From assembly GCA_045629945.1 (NCBI GenBank), contig JAZQSE010000017.1:1-64000 (forward strand): a DNA stretch of 64,000 nucleotides. Direction: 5' to 3'. A program made the translations under genes and the position numbers. Under the pieces are notes generated by a model. It did no database searches. It saw only the letters and a list, made by a program, of their open reading frames with translations, and had not been told where the DNA came from. Position 1 is the first letter of the stretch. Every line of letters starts with the position of its first letter. The DNA comes from UBA1765 sp045629945 (GTDB lineage: Bacteria; Fibrobacterota; Fibrobacteria; Fibrobacterales; Fibrobacteraceae). Below, piece by piece: positions 27,365 to 36,428 of this stretch.

Positions 27365-28630
27365 TTGAAGTCTTTTTGGAAATTATTTTGCGGATCGGCT
27401 TTTATTACTTTATTTAGAACAGTTTGTTCTTTTGTATTGCATAAATTTTTAGCAGTTGTTTTTGGCCCATCTGTATTTGCGTGTGTCGGGCAATTTCAAA
27501 ATTTTATTTCTATTGGGCAGGGCATGTCATCACTTGCTCTCCAGAATGGCTGGGTTAGTTTAACGGCTAGGTATAAAAATGAAAAAGCTTTGCATGGTAT
27601 TTGGCGTGGCGGTTTGCGCTTAAATATTTTTGGAATGTTTGTTTTAGTGGTTGTTGCTGTTGTTTTTCTTTTTATCGCGCCGCTTGAAGAAATGTTTCCA
27701 GGAATGCCTCGCAGAAATATCCAAGCAGCAATTTTATTTGCTCTCCCAGGAATTGCGGCGACAAACATAGCATCAATTTGTTTATCTGTAATGAATGGTT
27801 TAGAGCGTTACCATCGTTATGCAATAATAGCGTTGTCTATTAGTGCAATACAAACGCTTTGGGTAATTATTTTAGTTTATACAAAATCACTTTCTCTCCT
27901 TTCAATTATTGCTACTCAATCGATACTTTCTGTGGCAATCGCTATACCAATAGCTTCTCGTGCCGGTTTTTCTTTTTCTCTTTTAAAAAGTGCTTCTGCG
28001 CGTTTGGCTGAGAATAAAAAAGTTTGGTTGCCTTTTGTGGCAATGGGTTTGGTTCCAATGCTTTTAACCCCGGTTGTTTTAACGTTAGTGCGTCAAATGT
28101 TACATTTTTCTCAAGGATTGGAAATAGCAGGGCTTTGGCAAGGCGTTTCTAAAATATCTGATTTTTTTAATGTAGGGATTTCTTCGATTTTAGGAATTAT
28201 TCTTTTACCTAAAATTTCAGAAAAGCTTTCAGAAAAAGAGTTCTCTAAAATATTTTATCCTTTATTATTACGAGTTTTAGGAATAGCCGGAATTGTTACG
28301 TTATGTCTGTATTTTTTTAAGCAAGAAACGGTTTTGTTTTTTCTTTCAGAGTCATTTTCTGAAGCCTCTCATTTACTCCCTTGGCAATTATTAGGGGATT
28401 TTTTTCATGCGGGCGGATGGTGCTGTGGAATGGTTTTGATGGCTAAAAGGGAAACAAAGAAATTTCTTTTTTTAGAAATATTTTTTCAGGTATTTTTTGT
28501 TTGTTGTACCTGGGGCTTACTTTTTAAACTTGGAGCTTATTCGCCAGTAATTACTTATGCGATTGAAAATCTTTTGTATTTTATAGCCGCGCTTTTATTT
28601 GTTAGGAAAATTTCATGGAAACCCCTTTAG
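27365..28630 (+). CDS. Polysaccharide (lipid-linked oligosaccharide) flippase, Wzx/WzxE type
   Basis: 421 residues with about 12 hydrophobic segments; MATE/MOP-superfamily flippase. The N-terminus (LFRTVCSFVLHKFLAVVFGP, SIGQGMSSLALQNG) resembles WzxE, which moves undecaprenyl-linked glycan repeat units across the inner membrane. TTG start at 27365 with AGGGG upstream; no good ATG nearby. Its last 16 bases overlap the glycosyltransferase gene, so the two are translationally coupled. Confidence 0.82.
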   Translation: MKSFWKLFCGSAFITLFRTVCSFVLHKFLAVVFGPSVFACVGQFQNFISIGQGMSSLALQNGWVSLTARYKNEKALHGIWRGGLRLNIFGMFVLVVVAVVFLFIAPLEEMFPGMPRRNIQAAILFALPGIAATNIASICLSVMNGLERYHRYAIIALSISAIQTLWVIILVYTKSLSLLSIIATQSILSVAIAIPIASRAGFSFSLLKSASARLAENKKVWLPFVAMGLVPMLLTPVVLTLVRQMLHFSQGLEIAGLWQGVSKISDFFNVGISSILGIILLPKISEKLSEKEFSKIFYPLLLRVLGIAGIVTLCLYFFKQETVLFFLSESFSEASHLLPWQLLGDFFHAGGWCCGMVLMAKRETKKFLFLEIFFQVFFVCCTWGLLFKLGAYSPVITYAIENLLYFIAALLFVRKISWKPL

Positions 28631-29487
28631 TATCGGTATTGCTTGCAAGTTATAATCATGAAGCTTATATCGAAGCTTCTGTGCGTTCAGTAATGTCTCA
28701 GAAAGGCGTTTCTTTTGAATTAATTGTAATAGATGATGGAAGCAGAGATTCGTCGCCAGAAATATTAGAAAAACTTGCACAAGAATTAGGATTTGTTTAT
28801 AAGCATCGGGAAAATAAAGGTGTAATGGCAACCCTTTCAGAGCTTATAGGTTTAGCCAAAGGGACCTTTTTTTGCACATTTGCTTCTGATGATATAATGC
28901 CAATGGGGCGTTTAAAAGCCCAAGCGGATTACTTAACGGCACACCCTGAAAAAATAGCGTGTTTTGGCCAAATTGTGAAAATGGATAAAGATGGAAATCG
29001 GGCTCTTATGCCAGATCCTAGGTACCTCCGTTCTATTCCGGAAGTTTCTTTTGACGAATTTTTCTTAGGGAAAAAAGAACTTCATGGTTGTACTGAAATG
29101 ATTCGCTTAGAAGAATTTAAAGCAAATGGTGGGTATGACCAAGAATTTCCATTTGAAGATTTTCCGCTTTGGCTTTCTATGTTAGAAAAATATGGTTCCT
29201 TGCCCGTATTATCTACTGTTTGTTGTTATTACCGAGAACATGGTAAAAATATGTCTTTAGATAACACATTAATGTATGGGACTTTTATACGGGTATTAGA
29301 GCGTTACCAGAGCCATCCTTTGTACAAAAAAGCTTTGAATATCTGGAAATCACATTGGTTTTCAGTTCTTGCTTACTCAAATCCCAAAGAAGCGTTAAAA
29401 CGGTTTCCTGAATTGGCAAGTTTTTCGCTGCCATTTTTTAAGAGATTTTTAAAACTGTTTATTCCTAGTGTTTTTTTGAAACATTAA
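28615..29487 (+). CDS. Family 2 glycosyltransferase
   Basis: 290 residues. GT-A fold: VSVLLASYNHEAYIEASVRSVMSQ, ELIVIDDGSRDSSPEIL, TFASDDIM (DXD-like metal site, about residue 87-91), and FPFEDFPLWLSML with the catalytic-base region. Transfers a sugar from a nucleotide donor, probably for the glycan whose carrier is flipped by the upstream protein. Last gene of the small glycan operon. Confidence 0.88.
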   Translation: METPLVSVLLASYNHEAYIEASVRSVMSQKGVSFELIVIDDGSRDSSPEILEKLAQELGFVYKHRENKGVMATLSELIGLAKGTFFCTFASDDIMPMGRLKAQADYLTAHPEKIACFGQIVKMDKDGNRALMPDPRYLRSIPEVSFDEFFLGKKELHGCTEMIRLEEFKANGGYDQEFPFEDFPLWLSMLEKYGSLPVLSTVCCYYREHGKNMSLDNTLMYGTFIRVLERYQSHPLYKKALNIWKSHWFSVLAYSNPKEALKRFPELASFSLPFFKRFLKLFIPSVFLKH

Positions 29488-29771
29488 GTTGTTATTAAAC
29501 TTAATAATTTGCTTTATAAAGGAATATGTTTTTTTTGTCAAGTATTTTTGCAAAAAAAGTTGTTAATAAATGGTACACATCCTTGTAATAAACAAGTAAT
29601 TAGTTTCTTAATACTTTGGTTATTAAAAGTGTTTAATCGTTGGTTGTTTTTTTATTGCGGTTTTAAGCAAAAAAAGCCAAAATCTTAAAAAAAAGCAGAA
29701 TTCAGGGGAAATCTTGAGTCTCTTGATTTAAATTTGGAACGAAAAATTCTGACTTTAAAATTGGGTGTATT
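29488..29771. promoter_or_regulatory. AT-rich intergenic region before the dnaA-like gene
   Basis: 284 bases, very AT-rich. No TTATCCACA-type DnaA box is visible. TTATTAAA occurs at 29492 and 29620, a related TTAATAAA at 29563, and a small inverted repeat CTTGT/ACAAG around 29582-29596. A direct role in replication or dnaA control is only a possibility. Confidence 0.35.
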
Positions 29772-31172
29772 TTGACTTTTATAGATTCTTGTGCTGAACG
29801 TTCTGTAAGCTCTCTTTGGGAGACTGTTATTTCTGTATTGAGTTCTTCTAGCCTTACTACGAACAATGAAATTAATTTTGTGAAAACTTTACAGTTTGTT
29901 GGTGTTGAAAATGGCATTTGTGTTCTAGAAGCTCAAAATACATTTACGCGTGATTGGGCTGAAAAACATTTTTCAAAACGTATTTTAGATGCTCTTGTTT
30001 CAATTGATTCTACAATAGAGAAATTAACTTTTAAAATAGCTCAGAATGAACGCCAATTTTTGCAAGTTCCAAGTATTGCTTTATCGCAAGTCCAGATTAA
30101 ACGAAAAGAACATTTCGTTCAGAAAAAACAATATGAATTTTCTGGCTATGCTGAAAATACATTCCAGAATTTTGTGGAAGGCGTTTGTAATCGCGAAGCA
30201 TTTTTGATGTGTAAAAAAGTGGCAGAAGAACCATGTCGTTCTGATGCTCTATTGCTTTATATTTATGGCAAATCGGGTTTGGGTAAAACGCACTTGCTAC
30301 AAGCAATGGCTTATGCAATAAAAGAATCCAAAAGAAATGTTAGTGTAAAATACACTTCTGGGATTCGTTTTTTAGAAGATTTTATTAAATGTTTTGAAGG
30401 AAATGCTAAAAGTAAAGAAGCAGCGGAAAATGATTTTAGAGAAACTTATGAACAAGTAGATCTTTTATTATTAGATGATGTGCAGTTTTTAGCCAAAAGA
30501 AGTGGTGTACAATTAGCTCTGTTGAATGTTATTGAACGTCGTAGACTTCATGGTAGACAGACTGTCTTTTCAAGTGATAGACTCCCGACAGAAATGGACC
30601 AGAGGTATTTTAAAGCAAAATTTCTGAACCGTCTAGAAGAATGTATGGCTTTGAAATTAGAAATGCCTGATTCAAAAACGCGTTTAGGTGTTGTTGAACG
30701 TGCAACGCTTGAATTCCCGTTTTTAGAAAAAGAACGCCATGAAATTTGCCGTTGGATTGCAACACCAGCTGTTGATAATTTCCGGACATTAATCGGGAAA
30801 ATCAAGCGTTTACAAGCGGAATATGAATTGCAGTGTAAAACGCTTACTTTAAATTCGGTGCGGTTGTTTTTATTGCCTGGCCAATCGGGTAGAACGCTAG
30901 AAGCGATAACAGCAGCAACTGCTGCAGCGTATGGTGTTGAGTGTGAATCTTTATTGTCTCCTTCTCGTATCGAAAAAATTTCGTTTGTACGAAAGATAGC
31001 CATGTTCATTTGTAGAGAAGATACGGGCGAATCTTTGCAAACAATAGGTGATTTTTTTGGTCGCAATTATTCTACTGTAATAGCAAGTTGCAATTCTGTA
31101 ATGACTATGCTAGAAAATAATGAAGATCTTGCATTTAGAATTCAAGAAATTCGTTATAGTTTTGGAAAATAA
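29772..31172 (+). CDS. dnaA: Chromosomal replication initiator DnaA, divergent
   Basis: 466 residues, full DnaA length. Domain I (about 12-85: SLWETVISVL, VCVLEA-like strand, FTRDWAEKHF), short domain II, AAA+ domain III with Walker A YGKSGLGKTHLLQA (Lys172), Walker B LLLLDDVQFL (Asp235-Asp236) and sensor 1 SSDRLP, and domain IV with the helix-turn-helix region about 405-450. The box-recognition motif reads FGRNYSTV (about 430-436) where most DnaA proteins have GGRDHSTV. No dnaN, recF or gyrB is adjacent; a glycosyltransferase lies upstream and hrpB downstream on the other strand. It may be the only DnaA of the genome, or a paralogue. Confidence 0.85.
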   Translation: MTFIDSCAERSVSSLWETVISVLSSSSLTTNNEINFVKTLQFVGVENGICVLEAQNTFTRDWAEKHFSKRILDALVSIDSTIEKLTFKIAQNERQFLQVPSIALSQVQIKRKEHFVQKKQYEFSGYAENTFQNFVEGVCNREAFLMCKKVAEEPCRSDALLLYIYGKSGLGKTHLLQAMAYAIKESKRNVSVKYTSGIRFLEDFIKCFEGNAKSKEAAENDFRETYEQVDLLLLDDVQFLAKRSGVQLALLNVIERRRLHGRQTVFSSDRLPTEMDQRYFKAKFLNRLEECMALKLEMPDSKTRLGVVERATLEFPFLEKERHEICRWIATPAVDNFRTLIGKIKRLQAEYELQCKTLTLNSVRLFLLPGQSGRTLEAITAATAAAYGVECESLLSPSRIEKISFVRKIAMFICREDTGESLQTIGDFFGRNYSTVIASCNSVMTMLENNEDLAFRIQEIRYSFGK

Positions 31173-31176
31173 ATTT

Positions 31177-33597
31177 TCAAAGAATTTTTTCTGGCCAGGG
31201 GTGTTTGGGGTAGCGCCCTCTGAGTTCTTTTCTGATTTCTGGGTAAGTGTTTACCCAGAAACTATCTAAATCCCAGGTCTTTTGAACCGACCGGTAATTG
31301 GGTGCTAAAATATCATAACGGACAGGAATTTTATTTTCAGCAATGAAATGTTTCCCATGCATACCCATAAAATCGCCAAGTCTAGCAGAAATTTCTACAA
31401 TGTCTTCCTGGTATATGTACTTTGCTCGTTTACCATTTGAAAGGGTAGTGTTATCCGGGAAATTTTTATGCAACCAAGAAATCATTGATTTTCCAAAATA
31501 ATCTTCAATAATATTTCGGTAACGTTCTGGTGTAAGATCTTTCTTTAAAAAAACTGAATCAAAAAAGACCTCTGCAATTAAATCCATATCTTCATCATTC
31601 CATAAAGGAAGATTGTATTCAGGGAAATATCTGGCAGCTAACTTCATTTTGCAAAATAGAATTTGGTTTTCTGCCGATAACCACAGGTGAGAAAGGTTTT
31701 CTTTAGAACTTTTTTCTTTCCAATAAGAACTACAAAGAGAGGCAAGCTCTTTTCTTGTGCGTTCATCAGTTTCTTGCGGAATTATTTCTGTTCGGGCAAT
31801 TTCTTTTCCTTGACTTTCTCTGACAGCTATCCCTATAAAGCGTTCTTTTGAATTTTGCCACAGTAATTCGTAGTGAACAGAATCTTCTTTAGTATAAATA
31901 AGAGATTCAGGAATTTCTAAATAAGCGCCCGTTCGTAATTCTGAAGAATTTATATTGCCAGTTCGCACAAGTGCAAAAGCGAGAATTGCATTTGTTGCTT
32001 CAATTTTTAACCGCAACATTTGTTTGTCTTCTAATTTAAATGATTCACCATTACGAATGGCTAGATTTTCCGGGAAAAATGCAAGCATTGTTTTAGGAAT
32101 ATCTTCTGTAAAATGGTTTTTAAAATTTTTGTTTTGAGCCAACTTTAAAAGTTTTCGAAAAGTATATTCAACTTCACGTGGAACGCTTTTAGAATTTTCC
32201 ACTGATGTTTCGGCTAAATTTTTTAACGAAAAAGTTTCTTTGGAACGGAAGAAAAATTCATTGCCTGCATCTAACCAGGCTAACATTGCAATAAACAACG
32301 GGTTTTGCGAACGGACTTTTAGAAATACTTCAAGCAATTTAATGTTTTCAAGAGGCACTTCTAAAGCTTCCTTTCCTAATTCAGTCAGGGTTTCTTGTTT
32401 GATAAAACCCAACTTTTCTAAAATAAATAGACAAGAATCTTTTTTCTCTTTTGGAATTTCTGTAAGCAATAGCATTTCGCTTGCTTTTATGGAAAGTTTT
32501 TCTGCAAGAGCTATTTTTTTTAGAAGAAATTCTTGTGGGTTTATTCGTAAAATTTCTGGAATAATATTTTCTTGAAATGACTTTTCTTCTTCTTTACTCC
32601 ATAAACGAATACAAGTTCCTTGTTCTAAACGGCCTGCACGACCAGTGCGTTGTATTGCGTTTTGTAAAGTGATTCTAGAAATCCGTAAAACAGGGATATT
32701 TGAATCTTTAGAATGTTCAAGAAGGCGTTCATAACCAGAATCAATTACACCACTTACATCAGGAATGGTCAAAGAAGTTTCTGCGATATTGGTTGTAAAA
32801 ATAACTCGAGGGCTTTCAGAAGGAGTGAAAATTTTTTCTTGTATTTCATCGGATTGACCGCTATAAAGTTCAAAAGTTTCAATTGCTTTTCCAAAAGATT
32901 CTTCTACGGTTTCTTTTGCTTTTTTTATTTCGGTTTTTCCAGGAAGAAAAACAAGAGTGGTTTTCCAGATACCATTTATTTTCAAAGTTCTAAGCGCCTG
33001 ACAAATAGAGTCTTCAATAGATTTTTTTTGTGTAGAAGATTGATGAATAATTTGAACAGGGTAGAGCGGAATACCCGTTTCTAGAAGTTTTGTGTTTAAA
33101 AATTCAGCAATAGGCGTGCTATTTAATTTTGCTGACATAACAGCCTGGCGCAAATGAGAATTTTGTTTTTGCTTTTGAACGTAATAGGCAAGCAATAAAT
33201 CCATTTCGGCTTTGCGCTCGTGAAATTCATCAAACAAAATCCAATCCGCATTTTCTTCGTGGTGTAGAATTTCTTGAAGGTAATTGCCATAAGTTTGAAA
33301 AATGATTCTTGTCTGTTCGCTTTTACATTGCTCTAATCGAAATTTATAACCGACCGTTTTACCGCAAGGTTCTCCAAGACATTTTGCCATATAGCGGGCA
33401 AGTTCTTTAGCTACTAAACGCCTTGGTTCAAGAATGACAATTTTACCAGAAAAACGTTCTGAAAGAAAATAGGGAAAATACAGGGATTTTCCACTACCTG
33501 TTGGTGCAGAAAGTAAAATGTTTTTATTTGAAAAAAGCGCTTTCTCTAAATCGGGGATGAATCTAGAAAGCGCTAAATGAGAAAATCCACCAGACAT
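31177..33597 (-). CDS. hrpB: ATP-dependent helicase HrpB
   Basis: 806 residues, typical for HrpB, a DEAH-box RNA helicase-like protein. Motif I APTGSGKS, Ia LEPRRLVAKELA, II DEFHERKAEMDLLL, III SAK (usual SAT), V TNIAETSLTIPDVSGVIDSG, VI QRTGRAGR, then the winged-helix/ratchet part and the HrpB C-terminal domain (about 670-800, PVRYDILAPNYRSVQKTWDLDSFW). Cellular role in most bacteria is poorly known. It starts 21 bases after the small membrane-protein gene, so these two are probably one operon; it converges with dnaA with four bases between stops. Confidence 0.92.
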   Translation of the reverse strand: MSGGFSHLALSRFIPDLEKALFSNKNILLSAPTGSGKSLYFPYFLSERFSGKIVILEPRRLVAKELARYMAKCLGEPCGKTVGYKFRLEQCKSEQTRIIFQTYGNYLQEILHHEENADWILFDEFHERKAEMDLLLAYYVQKQKQNSHLRQAVMSAKLNSTPIAEFLNTKLLETGIPLYPVQIIHQSSTQKKSIEDSICQALRTLKINGIWKTTLVFLPGKTEIKKAKETVEESFGKAIETFELYSGQSDEIQEKIFTPSESPRVIFTTNIAETSLTIPDVSGVIDSGYERLLEHSKDSNIPVLRISRITLQNAIQRTGRAGRLEQGTCIRLWSKEEEKSFQENIIPEILRINPQEFLLKKIALAEKLSIKASEMLLLTEIPKEKKDSCLFILEKLGFIKQETLTELGKEALEVPLENIKLLEVFLKVRSQNPLFIAMLAWLDAGNEFFFRSKETFSLKNLAETSVENSKSVPREVEYTFRKLLKLAQNKNFKNHFTEDIPKTMLAFFPENLAIRNGESFKLEDKQMLRLKIEATNAILAFALVRTGNINSSELRTGAYLEIPESLIYTKEDSVHYELLWQNSKERFIGIAVRESQGKEIARTEIIPQETDERTRKELASLCSSYWKEKSSKENLSHLWLSAENQILFCKMKLAARYFPEYNLPLWNDEDMDLIAEVFFDSVFLKKDLTPERYRNIIEDYFGKSMISWLHKNFPDNTTLSNGKRAKYIYQEDIVEISARLGDFMGMHGKHFIAENKIPVRYDILAPNYRSVQKTWDLDSFWVNTYPEIRKELRGRYPKHPWPEKIL

Positions 33598-33618
33598 GGC
33601 GTGAATTTTAAAAGACTC

Positions 33619-34086
33619 TTAAGAATCCATTGAGTATTTTAATTTTTTACCAGTTTCTACATCGTTATAAGGCCATTTATGACTTTTGCGTTTGTCATTT
33701 GGCAGTAAGTTACTCATGCGGCGTTTAAAGCCTGCTTCTGACTTGCAGAAGAAGTAAGCCACAAATTCTGTATTTGGAACAAGAAACGGCATGCATTGGT
33801 ATTTCTTTTTAACAGCCGAACGCAAAATGCGCATATCATCTTTTGTTGGTGTAACAAATTCACCTTTGTATTTGCAAACAATATCGGCATCAGCGAGAAC
33901 AGCTTTTGAACATTGTGTTAAGAATAACATATTAGGTTCAGAACATTTGCGCGCCGTTTCTAAACGGAATGCTCCACCACCTTCTTTTAAAAAACGACGA
34001 ACGGCGCGGAAAATAGCAAGGACTACAACCACCACCAAAAGGATGACTAAAACAGGCCAATAAGTAGAAAAAAAGTTGCCAATCAT
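33619..34086 (-). CDS. Small membrane-anchored protein of unknown function
   Basis: 155 residues. One N-terminal transmembrane helix (about 10-28) followed by RAVRRF, so the body is probably cytoplasmic. The soluble part holds several cysteines (RKCSEPNM, TQCSKAV, DIVCKYKG, YQCMPF, YFFCKSE) and a basic stretch. No family recognised. Upstream partner of hrpB on the same strand. Confidence 0.65.
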   Translation of the reverse strand: MIGNFFSTYWPVLVILLVVVVVLAIFRAVRRFLKEGGGAFRLETARKCSEPNMLFLTQCSKAVLADADIVCKYKGEFVTPTKDDMRILRSAVKKKYQCMPFLVPNTEFVAYFFCKSEAGFKRRMSNLLPNDKRKSHKWPYNDVETGKKLKYSMDS

Positions 34087-34176
34087 AAAAACCTCAAAAA
34101 TCTTTCAGCAAATTTAAAAAAATAAAACAGAATAAACATTTGTTAAGTCAGTTTATTCATTTATTTTTTGTGGTAT

Positions 34177-36090
34177 TTATTGATTTCTGAAAATTTGAGA
34201 GACGCTTTTGTTTTGATTATAGATTTTTACGACCAACAAACCTTTAGGAAAAGAGTTTAAAGCGATTACTGATTGTTTTAAAGAAAGTTTTTGAGAATGT
34301 AAAAGAACGCCTTTTATATTGAATATTTCGATAGAAGTAGCGTTATTTATATAGAGATTCTTGTTGTGGATATAAAATTTAAAATTAGATTGGGGAATTT
34401 TTTCTTTAGGTATTCCTGAAATAACAGGTGCTTTTTTACTTAGCACAAAACTACCGATAAAATTAGCACCCGTTACATTATCAAAATAAGTTGAATCATT
34501 TGCAAAACGGATTGTAGAATAGTTTTTATCGTTTGGCCAGTTCCCATATTGAGAAATACGTAAAAAGACATCATAAGAGTCATCTGGTAAATTTTCAGGA
34601 AGTTTTGTTGCAATTTCAAATTCATTTGTCCCATCGAATGTAATGATAGTGTCTTTTGTCATAGTTCTTGAATATATGGTTTGTGGGTCAAAATCATTTT
34701 CTAGTTTGAGTTCTAGGCGTTTGGCGTAAACAAGTGTATCCATAGTTTTATCATTTAATGTAAACGAAGAATCAACCATCTGGTGAGAACGCAACATTAT
34801 GGTAACAGGGCGTTTTTTTGTCATGTTTCCAAAGCCGACATTTTGAATTTTTAATTTGATTTTTAAAAGACTTCCGGTCCCAAGAGAATCAAACATATTA
34901 GATTCTTTTAATACATAACGATACCCTAAATGGTCTTCAATAAATTTAAAACCACTATTAAAAAGAGTATCATTTCTTTCATAGGATTTATATGCGGAAT
35001 CTATATCATGTCTTGGATTAAAAGGGGTTTCTTTCCATTCATTGATTAAATTGTAATTCCATTGGATATTTAAATAACTGGTGTGAGTACGAAAGCCTTC
35101 GTAAGCAAGGAACGCAGGAGTGTTTATCTTTTTGTATCCAGAAGCGGTTGTGAGAGCTTCACCTCCATAAGGAACATGTTTACCATATTTTTCAAGCCAG
35201 TCTGTTCCGCGGTCCCGGCAAATACTTGTTTTACAATCGGCCCCCCAAGTTCCATAATCGTATTCTGTTCCAAGATAACCATCGTTAAAAAGACCTACAC
35301 GAAAAATATCTTCGCCAATGGAATCGGCCTTTTGTTTGAAATAAGGGTGGTTTATGTCAAAAGAGACGCCATAATTCCAAGCGAGAGTATCGCCTAATTC
35401 AAGAGGCTCCTTAGAAAGTGTATCTAAAACTGTTGTCGGAGAAAAACCAAAGGCTCTTGCGACAACAGGAGCTGTTCTTGCTCCAATATCTACATCTTTT
35501 GATGTATTTAATATCATTTCACGCAGAGCGTAGCCAGAATTTTCTGTTGTGGCGATTTTACTAGAGTGATTTTCTCCATAAGGGCCATACATTCCAAGTT
35601 CCACAAAAGTAATTACATCGTTGTATTCAGAATAAACTTTTGAAAGCTGTCGGACATGTCTTAGAATAACTTCTTGTTCGGGTTCCATGTTGGATTTCCC
35701 TTCAAACCAAGGGTCGTAGCAAAAACGCAAAACAACTGTCCCATTTTTTTTTCGGATTTTATCTAAAAAAGCTCTGAGAGAATCTAGCATAGCAGTTGTT
35801 AAATCTTGTGTTGTGCCATGACATGTTGCGCAAGTATCCCACACCGCATTGCTAGAAAATTCTGAAATTTCAGCCCGTAAGTGTAAAAAGCGATTCCAAG
35901 GGTTAGCACTTGCCCCAGTTGGTTTAAAATGAATTACTTGAGGAACATAAAATCCTCTATCTGGGTTATAAAATGTTTGGATATGATCAGTATAATCTAA
36001 ATCTTGTTTTACCATTTCAGCAGAATAGGCTAAAGTGGTTAAAAAGAAACACAAAATAATAAAGTTTTTTTGCATTTTAAAAAAAATCAT
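34177..36090 (-). CDS. Secreted DUF4874/DUF4832 protein with T9SS-like C-terminal domain
   Basis: 637 residues. Signal peptide to about residue 23 (a second in-frame ATG five codons in gives the same mature protein). The main part (about 28-500) looks like the DUF4874 plus DUF4832 pair: TFYNPDRGFYVPQ, GTVVLRFCYDPWFEG, FVELGMYGPYGENHS, GLFNDGYLGTEYDYGTWG, GEALTTASGY, HTSYLNIQWNY, which has the layout of a TIM-barrel glycoside-hydrolase-like protein. The last about 70 residues (IEIFNIKGVLLHSQKL, FPKGLLVVKIYNQ) match a type A T9SS sorting domain. AGGTA ribosome binding site. Extracellular carbohydrate-active role is inferred. Confidence 0.78.
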   Translation of the reverse strand: MIFFKMQKNFIILCFFLTTLAYSAEMVKQDLDYTDHIQTFYNPDRGFYVPQVIHFKPTGASANPWNRFLHLRAEISEFSSNAVWDTCATCHGTTQDLTTAMLDSLRAFLDKIRKKNGTVVLRFCYDPWFEGKSNMEPEQEVILRHVRQLSKVYSEYNDVITFVELGMYGPYGENHSSKIATTENSGYALREMILNTSKDVDIGARTAPVVARAFGFSPTTVLDTLSKEPLELGDTLAWNYGVSFDINHPYFKQKADSIGEDIFRVGLFNDGYLGTEYDYGTWGADCKTSICRDRGTDWLEKYGKHVPYGGEALTTASGYKKINTPAFLAYEGFRTHTSYLNIQWNYNLINEWKETPFNPRHDIDSAYKSYERNDTLFNSGFKFIEDHLGYRYVLKESNMFDSLGTGSLLKIKLKIQNVGFGNMTKKRPVTIMLRSHQMVDSSFTLNDKTMDTLVYAKRLELKLENDFDPQTIYSRTMTKDTIITFDGTNEFEIATKLPENLPDDSYDVFLRISQYGNWPNDKNYSTIRFANDSTYFDNVTGANFIGSFVLSKKAPVISGIPKEKIPQSNFKFYIHNKNLYINNATSIEIFNIKGVLLHSQKLSLKQSVIALNSFPKGLLVVKIYNQNKSVSQIFRNQ

Positions 36091-36428
36091 AAAATACCTA
36101 AAAGAACAATTTTGAAGAAATATATCATTAAAAAAATGTCTTTATCTTACAAAAATTTTAAATAGAACTTTTTTATAGGTATGCAAAAATAAAAACGAGA
36201 AAAATTGGTGTTTTTTATTAAAGAAAGTTATATCGATTTGTAATATTTAAAAATATTTACAATGTAAAAGAGAGTTTTATTGTGTGGATAAAATGAATTT
36301 TCAAAAGTAAATATCGTAAAAAAACAAACATTCACTCCTAAATTAGTAAGAAAAATGTGATAAAACGCACTAATTTAATTATGTTTTGACATGCCAAATT
36401 CAAACAAAAAAACTCTAAAGGAGAAAAT
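36091..36428. promoter_or_regulatory. Divergent intergenic region, 338 bases
   Basis: Very AT-rich region between the DUF4832 gene (minus) and the barrel gene (plus), so it should hold both promoters. A TTGACA hexamer occurs at 36386 and AAAGGAG lies 5-6 bases before the ATG at 36429. No open frame, RNA gene or clear operator was seen. Confidence 0.4.

Noticed and set aside
29488..29771. Replication origin oriC
   Set aside because: No TTATCCACA boxes, no 13-mer-like array with clear spacing and no dnaN nearby; only a weak TTATTAAA pattern, kept as a low-interest finding.
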